DNA from: Aquatica leii
Taxonomy: Eukaryota; Arthropoda; Insecta; Coleoptera; Lampyridae
DNA length: 64,000 bases
Direction of reading: 5' to 3'
NCBI GenBank assembly: GCA_035610365.1
Contig: CM069435.1
Location: 3,684,001-3,748,000 of the forward strand
Every line of letters starts with the position of its first letter. The first letter of the stretch is position 1. Below, one piece after another: positions 10,654 to 21,205 of this stretch. The position numbers were made by a program, and so were the translations under genes. The notes under the pieces are model-generated. The model ran no database searches and was not told where the DNA came from. It worked only from the letters and a program-made list of their open reading frames with translations.

Positions 10654-12460
10654 ATGTCGGGTATTAAAGTACAAAAAAAGGGTTGAAAAAGAAGTTCAAA
10701 TTTAAAAACATCTTGGAAGTCTCTTAAAATACCTACAATTCACGAAAAGGAACAATGTCGACACCGAGATTTTAGAATAAAGTTATTAATATTGTTTAAA
10801 TGTAGCCTACTCTAAAGACATCCCAAAAACCTACTCCACGGACGTTCCAAAGGAATCCAAAGATCCGTGTTCTTAACCAACTAGCTTGTCAGAGGCCAAA
10901 ATATATTTTTATAAAAGAAGAACCACTTTAGCCATTAAAGAAATACAATTTGTCGTATAACGATACCAATCAAAGACTTTTCATTATTTCGAACAAATTG
11001 TGAAAAATTCAAGCGTAACTGGTTAGTCAATTCAATTACAAAAAACACTGTATTTATTGTTTTAGCAGCAAAACTTTTAATTTTATTTTAAGTTCTCTTT
11101 GTAATGAAGGTTTTAAAGATTAGAGACACTTTGTTGAAACTTTAAAACGACATGGAACCTTTAAAAACCATATTCAAAGTCAAAAATTTTGGATTTAATT
11201 TAGTCAAAGAATACAATACTTTGAAACGATTAATAATCATTCACAAAAACTCATTACCACAGAGATCAGTCATTGGCACAAAGTGCTTCTGTGAATTATT
11301 TTAGCAATGAAAATTTGTGGCAAACTTTAATTGTAATTTTTTACAAATTATTCAATTACTTACTCAGTTTGTCTACGAAGTGAAATGATTCCTTTAAATG
11401 GAAATATAACATCTCACATTTTTAGCGATATGAGGAGATATGCTTACGATAATATGAGAGACAATAAATTGGGAGTACAATTTGGAATAAAAGCAAAAAA
11501 TTGTACCTCCTTTGCAATAGCTACTCATTAAACTTGGTCGTTAATGACATGACAAAAGCATTTTTATAAAGCGCCAATTTTTTAAATATGGCTCAAAAAA
11601 TTATCTTTACTTTAAAACTACTGAGGTATCAATTAGGAATTAAATTAAATTAATTTAAATAATTTGGAAATTGACAACTATATAAAGGTTAAGGTTTTTG
11701 AACTATTATGTTGTGTTAAACTCTATTAGAATTTGTTACAACATTTTAAATTGTATTAATACAATAAGTAAGCTCTTGCAGACAACAGACTATGACTTAC
11801 AATCTGCTATAGGACTTTTGAAAAATTGTAAAAAATTTTTCAAAAATTGGACACGGCTGTTATTGAAATATTTTGCGATGCTTGAGAAATCGCCGTCCTA
11901 ATTGACATACCAGATAATTTTGACTTTTCCTAACCACAACATAAAGTTTCAAAAAGAAATGTTAATTTTGACTATAAAGCACGAGTAGATCCTACTTTGA
12001 TTAAGGCAGAGATTTATTTTTTACATTATACTAAGTTGTCAACGCACTTGAATTTAGGTTTAATTTGATCAGTACCTAGACCAACTGTTTCCAGTATTTA
12101 AACAATATTTATGATTTAAAAGATACAACTCAAAACGATTTACTAAAATATTGTAAAGATCTAGAAATAGTGATAATTGATGAAAATTAATCAGATACAA
12201 ACGCGCTGGACTTGGCAGACGAGATACTATCGATTTTGACTTTATTAGATAAAAAAGAAAGTCTATTCTAGGTTTTAAAATTTATTTCAAAGCAAGATTT
12301 TGCTCCAAATCTCGGTACAGTTTTAAAAATCATGCTTACTCTTCAAATAAGTGTAACAAGTAGTGAAAAAAGTTTTTCCATATGAATTGATAACATTAGC
12401 TATTGAACATGAATTAGCTAAAGAAATTGAGGTCAAAAAAGTTTTAAAAACATATTAAAA
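10654..12460 (+). pseudogene. hAT (ZMYM1-like) transposase relic, unit C, with N-terminus
   Basis: The fullest copy of this relic. It starts MSGIKVQKK and continues in broken frames to the TTF-type zinc-finger region around 11,000-11,130 (KRNWLVNSITKNTVF followed by AAKLLILF). It then passes SKVKNFGFNLVKEYN and the YDN-NMRDNKLGVQ region near 11,440. The piece 11,698-11,901 is open and contains LQTTDYDLQSAIGLLKNCKK, matching the ZMYM1-family segment before the FDYEA motif. C-terminal NLGTVLKIMLTL-like and IEHELAKEIEV-like segments follow. Units A, B and D lack the part before about 11,160. Confidence 0.78.
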
Positions 12461-12699
12461 GTGAGTAATTTTAGTCTTCAGTTTCCACGGTAAGTTAAAA
12501 AAAATTATAGTTAAGTTGATCGGAACAATCAAAATAACGTAATCATCAAAACTGAGAAACTAAGATAACTTTTTTTTAAATTTAATTTTACACTGAATTG
12601 TGAAGCTTAAAAAAATACGTCTACACCAGTACGATGTCAGTAGTCAATTGATAATTTTTGGGTTACTACAAAAGCATAAATGATTTAGTAACACTATGT

Positions 12700-13300
12700 T
12701 TTGTCAGTGTTTGTAGCATCAAATACAAAACAAAGATAGGTATTTTTGTGCCAGTTTTAATCCTCCCTCTCTACGATAGTACGTTCTTCTAGTTTGAATA
12801 ACACATACTTATTTATTTTTGCTGCATCAAAAACCAACAAGGGTATGATGGTTTTTTCAATTTTTTTGCTAAGTACGAATGCACACTGGTCTGTAAAACA
12901 GCACAGTGTCTTATCAATTACTGAAAGAAAATATAATTCTTCTAGCAATAATCACAAAATGCATCTCGTACTTTTTGAGAACCTGTAAATGTATTAGTCT
13001 TTTCCAATAGCTGCTTACAAATTATCAAAACTAAACTTTAGTTTTGTAAATACGCCACTGAAAAACAAAACAATGAATAGTTTTCAATTTGATTTTATTT
13101 TTAAGAACTGTGAATACCTGTGAGATTGCACTTTTTTCGTTTATTTTTTCGATGCTCTTGTTTGTGTAAAGCTTAGGTTCTGGACTATCTTCTCAGTCTA
13201 AACATTTACCGTCAGTATTACGAAATTCTCATTTAACCCCTGGTCAATAAATAATTTATTTTTTTGCTTGCTGAACAGTAGATTTTTATATATTTATTAT
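12700..13300 (-). pseudogene. piggyBac relic, unit C, downstream part
   Basis: Equivalent to 2,000-2,640 of unit A. The open piece 12,757-12,948 contains KTLCCFTDQCAFVLSKK and INKYVLFKLEERTI. The 5' part of the same relic now lies at 17,115-17,263, cut off by about 3.8 kb of nested retroelements. Confidence 0.6.
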
Positions 13301-13394
13301 TATTTTTGAAATTGCAATTTTTGGAAAATTGTAGTAACAGCAACAATTATGATAGTACGTTTATTTAATAACTTATATGACAATTAATTTTATA

Positions 13395-13445
13395 CATTTA
13401 AAACCTTACGTACGTTTCGCTGTAAGTATAAGCTTTTTCAAAGGT
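13395..13445 (-). ncRNA. hammerhead-like motif in inverted terminal repeat (left)
   Basis: Inverted counterpart of 16,405-16,450. The minus strand reads TTTGAAAAAGC, a loop, AGC, then GAAACG. The GAAA half of a hammerhead core and a 3-bp stem II are present, but the CUGANGA half is altered. Activity is doubtful. Confidence 0.35.
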
Positions 13446-13699
13446 TTAATTAAATTTTACAATATATCTAAAAAAGAAATACATAATATTAATTTAAATT
13501 TGTGAATGAATAATTTTCTTAAACTTACCTAAACATTATTATTTTTTGTTATAACAAAGCAATTAACAATTAATACATCAATTAGATAACTTTAACATTA
13601 TGGAAGACATTATACGAATGACACTCATCTTATATCAAATTTTTATAAATACGCAAGCGTTTTTCTTAAACAATGCAAAAAATTATATTTAATTCCTAA

Positions 13700-16036
13700 A
13701 TTTTTATATAAGAATTATAATCACATAACATATCATAATTATAACATTACAAATAAATTTCTTAATTTGAAAATTAATTTTAATAATAATTGTCTAAATT
13801 TATTAATAAAAGATTCATATATACATTTAAATTTCCTTAAACAAAAATTATTACAACAAAAAAAATTTTTAGAAACAAAAATACCTTTTATATGTATTAT
13901 GCAATTTTTAAAATATAAAACTTTACAAAACGTTAAATTAAAAAATAAAATTAAAAAGATACATGTTAAAAAAATAAGCATACTACAAAATGACAATAGA
14001 TATAATTTATTAATTTCTAATAAAAATCAAAAAAAGCGTAGATATAAATAACAAAATCAATAAAAATTGGATTGAAAATTTAACAGATACTTTCATACCA
14101 AATGATGTACAAGAAATTTTAAGTTTAGGACCTAACTATAATTATTTTAACCCTAATCATGACATTCCTTATGATAACATTATTGCTAATGTAGAGAATT
14201 CAATTGACACAATAGAATCAGAAACTCAAAATTCTATTAGATCTTCAATCACTAATATTTTAACTAACTATAAACACAAAAATAAAAATAAAATTTTAAA
14301 ACCAATTGAACAAATCAACAATAATGTTTTTTTAAAAAAATTAAAAAACACTAAAACTTTTTTAAAAAACAATAATAAAATAATTGTTACTAAAGCTGAC
14401 AAAACTCAAAAAACAGTACTTATTAATAAAAATGACTATGATCTAAAAATGCTAAATTTATTAAATGACAATGATACATATACTCAAATAGAAAAAAATC
14501 CAATTATAAATATACAAAACTTTAATAATCAAATTGTAAAAAAATGGCTTAATTTAAATTACATAGAACAAAATACTTATAAAAATTTAATCTCACACAA
14601 TGGACTATTACCAAAATTATATGGTTTACCTAAATTACATAAACAAAATAAACCACTCAGACCAATTGTTGCATCATATATGAGTCCAATTTTTAAACTT
14701 TCAAAATACTTATCTAATATATTAATTAATATTACACAAACTAATAAATATAGCGTAAAAGATTCTTGGTCTTTTAAAAAATTTATTGATAGTGTCACTA
14801 TTCCTCACAATCATGTTTTCTTTAGATATTGTTTCGCTTTATACTAATATACCTATAGATTTAGCTATAAACACTATTAAAATTTACTGGAACGAAATTA
14901 AACTTTTCACAAATTTGCCTTTACAAGAATTTATCGAAGCAGTACAATTCATCTTAAATTCAACTTTTTTCACATTTAACAATAAAATTTATAAACAAAA
15001 ATTTGGAATCGCAATGGGACAATCTTTATCTACTACAATAGCTAATTTAGTTTTACAAAACTTAGAAAAAGAACTATTAAAAAAATTTGATGACATTACA
15101 TTTTATCAAAGATATATATAGACGACATTCTAATTGCAACTAATGAAAATAATATAAATTTAATATTTGATAATTTCAATAGTATTCATCCAAGACTAAA
15201 ATTCACTATAGAAGAAGAAAATAATTACAATTCAATAATTTTTTTAGATATGACACTTATTAGAAATTTATACAACAAAATTGATACAAATTGGTATAGA
15301 AAAACTATAAAAACAAATAGATGCATAAATTTTAATTCTTTTACTTCCATTAAGTATAAGAAAAGTATAATTAATAATTTAATTGACAGAGGTATCATCT
15401 TATCATCACCTAAATTTCATGCTGAAAATATAAACATAATTAAAAATATTTTAATCCAAAATAGTTTTCCTCAACATATGATAGAAACTAATATTAAAAA
15501 AAAGACTAAAAATATTAAAACATAAAAATAACAGCAATACAAATCTTATGTCAACAAATTCATCTCGAACAATGAATCCAAATATAAATATAGAAAAAAA
15601 TTATAATAATAGTGAAGAAAAAAACAAATTTATATCATTACCTTTTATACCTAATTTATCTTATACTTTAGAAAAAGAATTAAAAAAATACAATTTTATT
15701 ATTGCCTTCAAAAATCACTCTACTCTTGGAAAACTGTTATTTAAAAACATAAAGGATAAAACTAATATTTTTTATGATTCTAATGTGGTATATCAATTGA
15801 ATTGCCTAAATTGCAAATGTGTTTATATAGGCCAAACTAAACAATATCTAAAAAATAGAATAAACCAACATAAAAATGTAATAAAAAATAAAAAAGATGC
15901 ACAAAATTATCCTAAAACTGCTCTCTCTGATCATGCACTAGAAAATAATCATACTTTCAATTTTAATGCACCTAAAATCTTACATAAAGAAATAAATTTA
16001 AAAAAAAGACTAATCTATGAGATGATCGAAATTTAA
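13700..16036 (+). pseudogene. Penelope-like element 2: RT plus GIY-YIG (broken)
   Basis: Segments in order: N-terminal linker region (13,767-14,051 and on in another frame to 14,400); RT part 1 (14,449-14,847, with LLPKLYGLPKLHKQNKPLRP); RT part 2 (14,786-15,121, with MFSLDIVSLYTNIPIDLA and KFGIAMGQSLSTTIANL); thumb region (15,250-15,525); GIY-YIG nuclease (15,548-16,036, with VVYQLNCLNCKCVYIGQTKQ). There is a frameshift at about 14,815. The RT active-site motif is broken by a two-base TA expansion at about 15,113-15,120, so RYI runs into a stop before DDILIAT. Very A-rich codon use. Full length for the family but dead. Confidence 0.9.
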
Positions 16037-16404
16037 AAAAAATTTTAATACAGTTAATTACAGAATTGACATAGAAAATTTGAATTCAATTTATAATTCT
16101 ATCATCTCTTAAATTTGTTTTATTAATTTTACAAAATTAAATATTTCACATTTTTATATTTATTGTATCTAACGCCTGCGTATTTATAAAAATTTGATAT
16201 AAGAGTGTCATTCGTATAATGTCTTCCATAATGTTCGTTTGTAATGTTAAAGTTATGGTATCTAATTGATGTATTAATTGTTAATTGCTTTGTTATAACA
16301 AAAAATAATAATGTTTAGGTAAGTTTAAGAAAATTATTCATTCACAAACTTAAATTAATATTATGTATTTCTTTTTTAGATATATTGTAAAATTTAATTA
16401 AACC

Positions 16405-16450
16405 TTTGAAAAAGCTTATACTTACAGCGAAACGTACGTAAGGTTTCAAA
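16405..16450 (+). ncRNA. hammerhead-like motif in inverted terminal repeat (right)
   Basis: The plus strand reads TTTGAAAAAGCTTATACTTA, then CAGCGAAACG: a GCU/AGC stem II and the GAAA box. The upstream core half departs from CUGANGA. It is in the position expected of a Penelope hammerhead motif. Confidence 0.4.
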
Positions 16451-16559
16451 TGTATAAAATTAATTGTCATATAAATTATTAAATAAACGTACTATCATAA
16501 TTGTTGCTGTTACTACAATTTCCCAAAAATTGCAATTTCAAAAATATTATAACAGCTTA

Positions 16560-17112
16560 CCTAAATAATTAATTTACTATTATTATTATTATTTTACCTA
16601 GGGTTGGTCCCAATATGGTCCCAGCACCGCGATCTGTAGGTTTATTGTGCTCCCCGATGTTTTCTACCCTTCTAGAATACCTGTATCTTTGACAAAGTCC
16701 AGGATTTCAGTAGGGCGAATCTTCGTTACTTCCTCTTGTGTAATCTTTTTATTTCCAAGTAGGCGTTCCCTTGCCCTTGTGAATGCTTCACAGTGGCAGA
16801 TGACGTGGTTTAGAGTTTCTTCCTTCTCACCACAACCCCTGCATAACGGGCTATCAATCAGTCCCATTTTATGCAGGTGTTTGTTTAAACGACAGTGGCC
16901 TGTCACTATCTCTGTCGCAAGTTTGATCTTCGTCCTACTTAACTTTAAGATGGACGTTGCTAAGCCCCCGTCGGGGGTTTCCAGAAAGACCTTAGAATGA
17001 TCCTGTCCTGGGACTTTCGACCAGTGTCTGCAGTGCTCTTTCGTGAGTATTGCTTGAATCTCCTGTTTGGCTGTGTGTGTAATCCCACAAGCCGGTTCAG
17101 GGCCTATGAGTT
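16560..17112 (-). pseudogene. non-LTR retrotransposon 3' fragment: RNase H-like end with zinc knuckle
   Basis: Minus strand. The reading frame covers RTKIKLATEIVTGHCRLNKH followed by LHKMGLIDSPLCRGCGEKEE and TLNHVICHCEAF. This is the end of an RNase H domain plus the C-terminal Cys/His motif seen in several insect non-LTR clades (I, R1, LOA type). It ends in a (TAA)n-type tail at about 16,575-16,597, and the 5' end is truncated at about 17,112. It is inserted in the piggyBac relic of unit C. Its GC content is clearly higher than the surroundings, so it is a fairly recent arrival. Confidence 0.8.
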
Positions 17113-17263
17113 TATTTAAACTGTTTCTCATTTTTACTAAAAATAAACTTTTTATGCCAGCATTAAAATAAAAATCAAATTGAGGAACATCATCTTCAAT
17201 CAAAACTTTAACCTCGTCGTCTTGATTGTCATCACGTATTAAAATCCTATTATCCTTTTCCAC
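17113..17263 (-). pseudogene. piggyBac relic, unit C, N-terminal part
   Basis: Starts MEKDNRILIRDDNQDDEVK and continues VLIEDDVPQFDFYFNAGIK, as in the other units. It reads without a stop into the inserted non-LTR fragment, giving a 199-codon chimeric open frame over 16,664-17,263. Confidence 0.65.
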
Positions 17264-17600
17264 TGAGTTCAGTTATCTATCATCGTCTTTATTTTCGCCC
17301 AATAAGTATTTTTTTATTATTTTTGAATTTGATAAAAACTAATTTATAACACTAAAGTTTTATTAAAATTATGGATTTTCTGCTCTTTATGGAGTGCTAT
17401 CCGTAAAGTTAAAAAAAAACTGATAACATTAGATTATTTTTATATATTTTTGTCATTGTTGTAAAATTGTTTGAAATAATAACAGTTTTAAAATGCATAA
17501 AGTAATGTATTATTAGATCGATCTATTACATGCGGTTTTATTACATATATTTTTCCTAACTAAAACTTATGAAGCAAATAATTTAGAACGTCATCCCAAA

Positions 17601-17825
17601 TCAGTAAAAACCTTTGTTGTAGTCTGCATTAACCATAAATGCGGCATCATTTTTCATATCTGGGCTAAAGTAAAATTGCGATTTTGGTGCTTCTCCCGGA
17701 ATCGCCATTGCTACGTAGAAAACGTAGAACAAATAGAAGCAAATGTAAAACAAACACTGTAATCAATAAAATAATGTTAATGGTATTTTTAAAATAAAGT
17801 TTGTTTTACTTACCACTTTAGTCAT
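17601..17825 (-). CDS. secreted 55-residue peptide, copy C
   Basis: Exon 1 is 17,814-17,825 (MTKV), the intron is 17,757-17,813 with GTAAG donor and TTACAG acceptor, and exon 2 is 17,601-17,756 including the stop. The product has an aromatic signal peptide ending VAMA and a mature part beginning IPGEAPKSQFYFSPDMKND and ending NADYNKGFY. A canonical TATAAAAGG lies 53-61 bp upstream. With copies D and E this is the consensus form of the family. Function unknown; predicted to be secreted. Confidence 0.78.
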
Positions 17826-17877
17826 CTTGGTTATTCTTCAAATATCTTATATATAATAGTCTTTGCTTTAAAATTTT

Positions 17878-17886
17878 CCTTTTATA
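17878..17886 (-). promoter_or_regulatory. TATA box of peptide gene C
   Basis: TATAAAAGG on the minus strand, at the same distance from the ATG as in copies A and D. Confidence 0.65.
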
Positions 17887-18473
17887 CAAAACAAGATGGT
17901 AAAAAAACAAATTAAGCTTAAATTTAATTGACGTGTTAATTTAAAAATAATTAAATGTTTTTAATTAACGCAAACAAAATTTTTTTTGTAATTATTTGTT
18001 GTTTCTTTTAATTCAGTAATCGAAATGCAATTTTTTACTCAATAAATTAAAAAATGCAATTTGTTTCTGTATTAAACATTAATTTTTTTATTAAAACGCG
18101 AGCTAGCTTTTACAAAGATTAATTGTTATAATTAGAAAAAATGGCGTTCATATTTGTACAAAAAAAATAGAAAATTTTAAACTTTTGGCTTCGAAAAAGT
18201 ATTATTGTCAAGATTTTACTCAAAAAATGCAAGCATTGTAAGTTTGATTCAAATATAAAAAGAATAATTTTTTTAATACCTTGAATGTAGCTTATTACAT
18301 CCGATAAGATAACGGTTAAAGAAAAATTTATAGGCTAGCAAAACAATTTGACATGATTCATACCGTTCATACTTTAGTTTTTATATTATTCATACTCCAA
18401 AATAGCAATTCAGCAAAAATTAGGCCCTAATTTAATCAAATTTATTTATAACAATAAATGTATAATAATTGTT

Positions 18474-19475
18474 TTGACGTTTTTTACTTCAATATTTGAG
18501 ATATGCCGCAAAACAAAAAATCAAAAAACCATATCCAAAGTCAAAAATTTTGGATTCAATTTAGTCAAACACTACAATACTCTAAAACAATTAATAATAA
18601 ATTACAAAAATTCATTACCAAAAAGATCAGTCATTGGCACGAAGTGCTTCTGTGAATTATTTTTGCAACGTCAATTTTCCTAGGTACAAGTGACAAACTT
18701 TACAATTTGAAATAAAAACAAAAAATTCACAAACATTTTATCTCCTTTGTAGTAGCCACTCATTAAACTTGGTTTTTAATGACATGAGAAAGGCATCTTT
18801 ATAAACCGCCATTTTTTTTAATATGGTTCAAAAATATCTTTTTTTTCTTTGTCAACTTATTGATAAACCATATTAATAAAATTTGTTTAGAGACAAACTT
18901 TGAAACCCTTAAGTGATATTCGTTGGGAAAGCCGAATAGATGCATTAAAACTACTGAGGTATAAATTAAGAATTGAATTAAATTCAATTAAATAATTTGG
19001 AGATTGAAAACTCTATAAGAGCTTAGTTTTTTGAACTCTGCATTATACTAAGTTATCAATGCACTTGAATCTAGGTATAATTTGATAAGTACCTACAACA
19101 ACTGATTCCAGTATCTATTCAATATTTATGATTTAAAAGATACCACTCAAAACAATTTACTAAAATATTGTAAAGATCTAGAAATGGTTTTAATTGAAGA
19201 AAATTGATCAAATACAAACGCGTTGGATTTGGCAGACGAGATAGTATCGGACTTTACTAAATAAAAAAGAAAGTCTAATCTAGGTTTTAAAATTGATTTC
19301 AAAGCTGGTTTTTGCTCAAAATCTCGGTATAGTTTTAAAAGTTACGCTTACTCTTCCAATAAGTGCAGCAAGTAGAGAAAAAGTTTTTCCAATTGGCTTG
19401 AGAACATTAGCTATTGAACATGAATTAAGTGAAGAAATTGATGTCAAAAAAATTTTTAAAAATGCTCAGAATTAA
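18474..19475 (+). pseudogene. hAT (ZMYM1-like) transposase relic, unit D
   Basis: The open pieces are 18,474-18,683 (SKVKNFGFNLVKHYNTL) and 19,293-19,475 (LVFAQNLGIVLKVTLTLP, then RTLAIEHELSEEIDVKKI). The second piece is the hAT C-terminal dimerisation region. Internal deletions remove the YDNAAHMRD part and the segment after RIDALKLLR. Confidence 0.75.
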
Positions 19476-19729
19476 AAGTGAGTAATTTTATGCTGCGTAG
19501 TCAGTTTCTACGTTAAATTAAAAAAAATATATACATAAAAATATCATCAAAACTGAAAAACTAAGATAACTGTTTTTTTTAATTTAATTTTACCCTAAAT
19601 TGTCAAACTTAAAAAAAATACGTCTGCACCAGTACGATGGCAGTAGTTAAATGATAATTTTTGGGTTACTATAAAAACATAAATGATTTAGTAACACTTG
19701 TTTTGTCATTTTTTGTAGCATCAAATACA

Positions 19730-20490
19730 AAACAAAGACAGGTATTTTTGTGTTAGTTTTAATCCTCCGTCTCTACGATAGTATGTTTTTTTAGTTTGAA
19801 TAACACATACTTATTTATTTCTGCTGCATCAAAAACCAACAACGGTATGCTGATTTTTTCAATTTTTTCACTAAGTTCGAATGCACACTAGTCTCTAAAA
19901 CTGTACAATGTCTCATTAATTACTCAATCAAAATATAATTCTTCTAGCAATAATCACAAAATGCATCTCATACTTCTTGAGAAACTGTAAATGTATTAGT
20001 CTTTTCCAATAGCTGCTTTGCCATCCCAGCTCGGTAGTTTGTATTTGCAAGAGTACAAATCATCAAAACTAAACTTTGATTTTGTAAATACGCAACTGTA
20101 AAACAAAACTCTGCATAGAGTTTTCAATTTTCTTTTATTTATAAGTACTGTGAATACCGGTGAGATTGCACTTTCTTTGGTTATTTTTCCGATGAACTTG
20201 TTTGAGTAAAGCATTATGTTCTTGACTATATTATCGGTCTTAAATAGCATTTAAGTTAATGTTAGCATTACGAAATTCTCATTTAGCCCCTGGTCAATAA
20301 ATAATTTATTTTTTTGCTTGCTGAACAGTAGATTATTATATATTTAAATTGTTTCTCATTTTTACTAAAAATAAACTTTTTATGCCAGCGTTAAAATAAA
20401 AATCATATTGAGGAACATCATCTTCAATCAAACCCTCGTCGTCTTGATTATCATCACGTATCAAAATTCTATTATCTTTTTCCACTGGGT
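19730..20490 (-). pseudogene. piggyBac transposase relic, unit D
   Basis: The open piece 19,996-20,250 contains GKITKESAISPVFTVLINKR and FSFDDLYSCKYKLPSWDGK. The acidic N-terminus lies at 20,350-20,490. Comparison with 29,690-30,343 identifies the family. The copy is frameshifted and truncated. Confidence 0.6.
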
Positions 20491-20808
20491 TCAGTTATCT
20501 AACATCGTCTTTATCCTCGCTCCATAAGTGTTTTCTTTATTATTTTTTTATTTGATGAAAATTAATTTGTAACGCTAAAGTTTTATTAAAATTATGGATT
20601 TGCTGCTTTTTGTGCAGTGCTATCCTAAAGTTAAAAAAATTGATAACATTATATTATTTTTATGTATTTATGTCATTGTTGTTTGAAATAATAACAGTTG
20701 TAAAATGCATAAATTAATGTATTATTAGATCGATCTTTTATTACATGCGGGTTTATTACATATATTTGGTATTATGTTGAAGTAGATAATTTAGAACGTC
20801 ATCGCAAA

Positions 20809-21033
20809 TCAGTAAAAACCTTTGTTATAGTCTGCATTAACCATAAATGCGGCATCATTTTTCATATCTGGGCTAAAGTAAAATTGCGATTTTGGTGCTT
20901 CTCCCGGAATCGCCATTGCTACGTAGAAAACGTAGAACAAATAGAAGCAAATGTAAAACAAACACTGTAATCAATAAAATAATGTAAATTGTATTTTTAA
21001 AATAAAGTTTTTTTTACTTACCACTTTAGTCAT
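20809..21033 (-). CDS. secreted 55-residue peptide, copy D
   Basis: Exon 1 is 21,022-21,033 (MTKV), the intron is 20,965-21,021 (GTAAG...TTACAG), and exon 2 is 20,809-20,964 with the stop. The predicted protein is the same as copy C over the part I checked: signal peptide of Phe/Tyr-rich residues, then IPGEAPKSQFYFSPDMKND and the NADYNKGFY end. TATA box at 21,086-21,094. The last member of the direct tandem array. Confidence 0.78.
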
Positions 21034-21085
21034 CTTAGTTATTCTTCAAATATCTTATGTATAGTAGTCTTTGCTTTAAAATTTT

Positions 21086-21094
21086 CCTTTTATA
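21086..21094 (-). promoter_or_regulatory. TATA box of peptide gene D
   Basis: TATAAAAGG on the minus strand, 53-61 bp upstream of the ATG of copy D. Confidence 0.65.
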
Positions 21095-21205
21095 CAAAAC
21101 AAGATGGTAAAAAAACGAATTAAGCTTAAATTTAATTGACGTGTTAATTTAAAAATAATAATGTTTTTAATTAACACAAACAATTTTTTTATGTAATTAT
21201 TGTTA

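Larger units (their letters stand above)
13301..16545 (+). mobile_element. Penelope-like element 2 with long inverted terminal repeats
   Basis: A 3.2-kb element bounded by inverted repeats of about 360 bp (13,301-13,660 and 16,171-16,545). They are recognisable from strings such as tttataaatacgc / gcgtatttataaa and acgtacgt next to aagcttatactta. Penelope-like elements are known to carry terminal repeats in inverted order. It encodes the RT and GIY-YIG relic described separately. It appears to sit inside the (TTA)n tail of the non-LTR fragment that follows, since TTA-rich remnants flank both ends. Confidence 0.75.
7493..18317. repeat. tandem unit C, enlarged by nested insertions
   Basis: Third unit. 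Its parts are 7,493-7,650, the hAT relic 10,654-12,460, the start of the piggyBac relic 12,700-13,290, and 17,115-18,317 with peptide gene C. Between them sit two Penelope-like blocks (about 7,650-10,400 and 13,301-16,545) and a non-LTR fragment (16,560-17,110). Without these it would have the usual unit structure. Confidence 0.8.
18318..21205. repeat. tandem unit D, internally deleted
   Basis: Fourth unit. The hAT relic has lost two internal stretches (joins near 18,705 and 19,037). The piggyBac relic and peptide gene D are present. Similarity to unit B ends near 21,205, which is the end of the tandem array. Confidence 0.85.
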
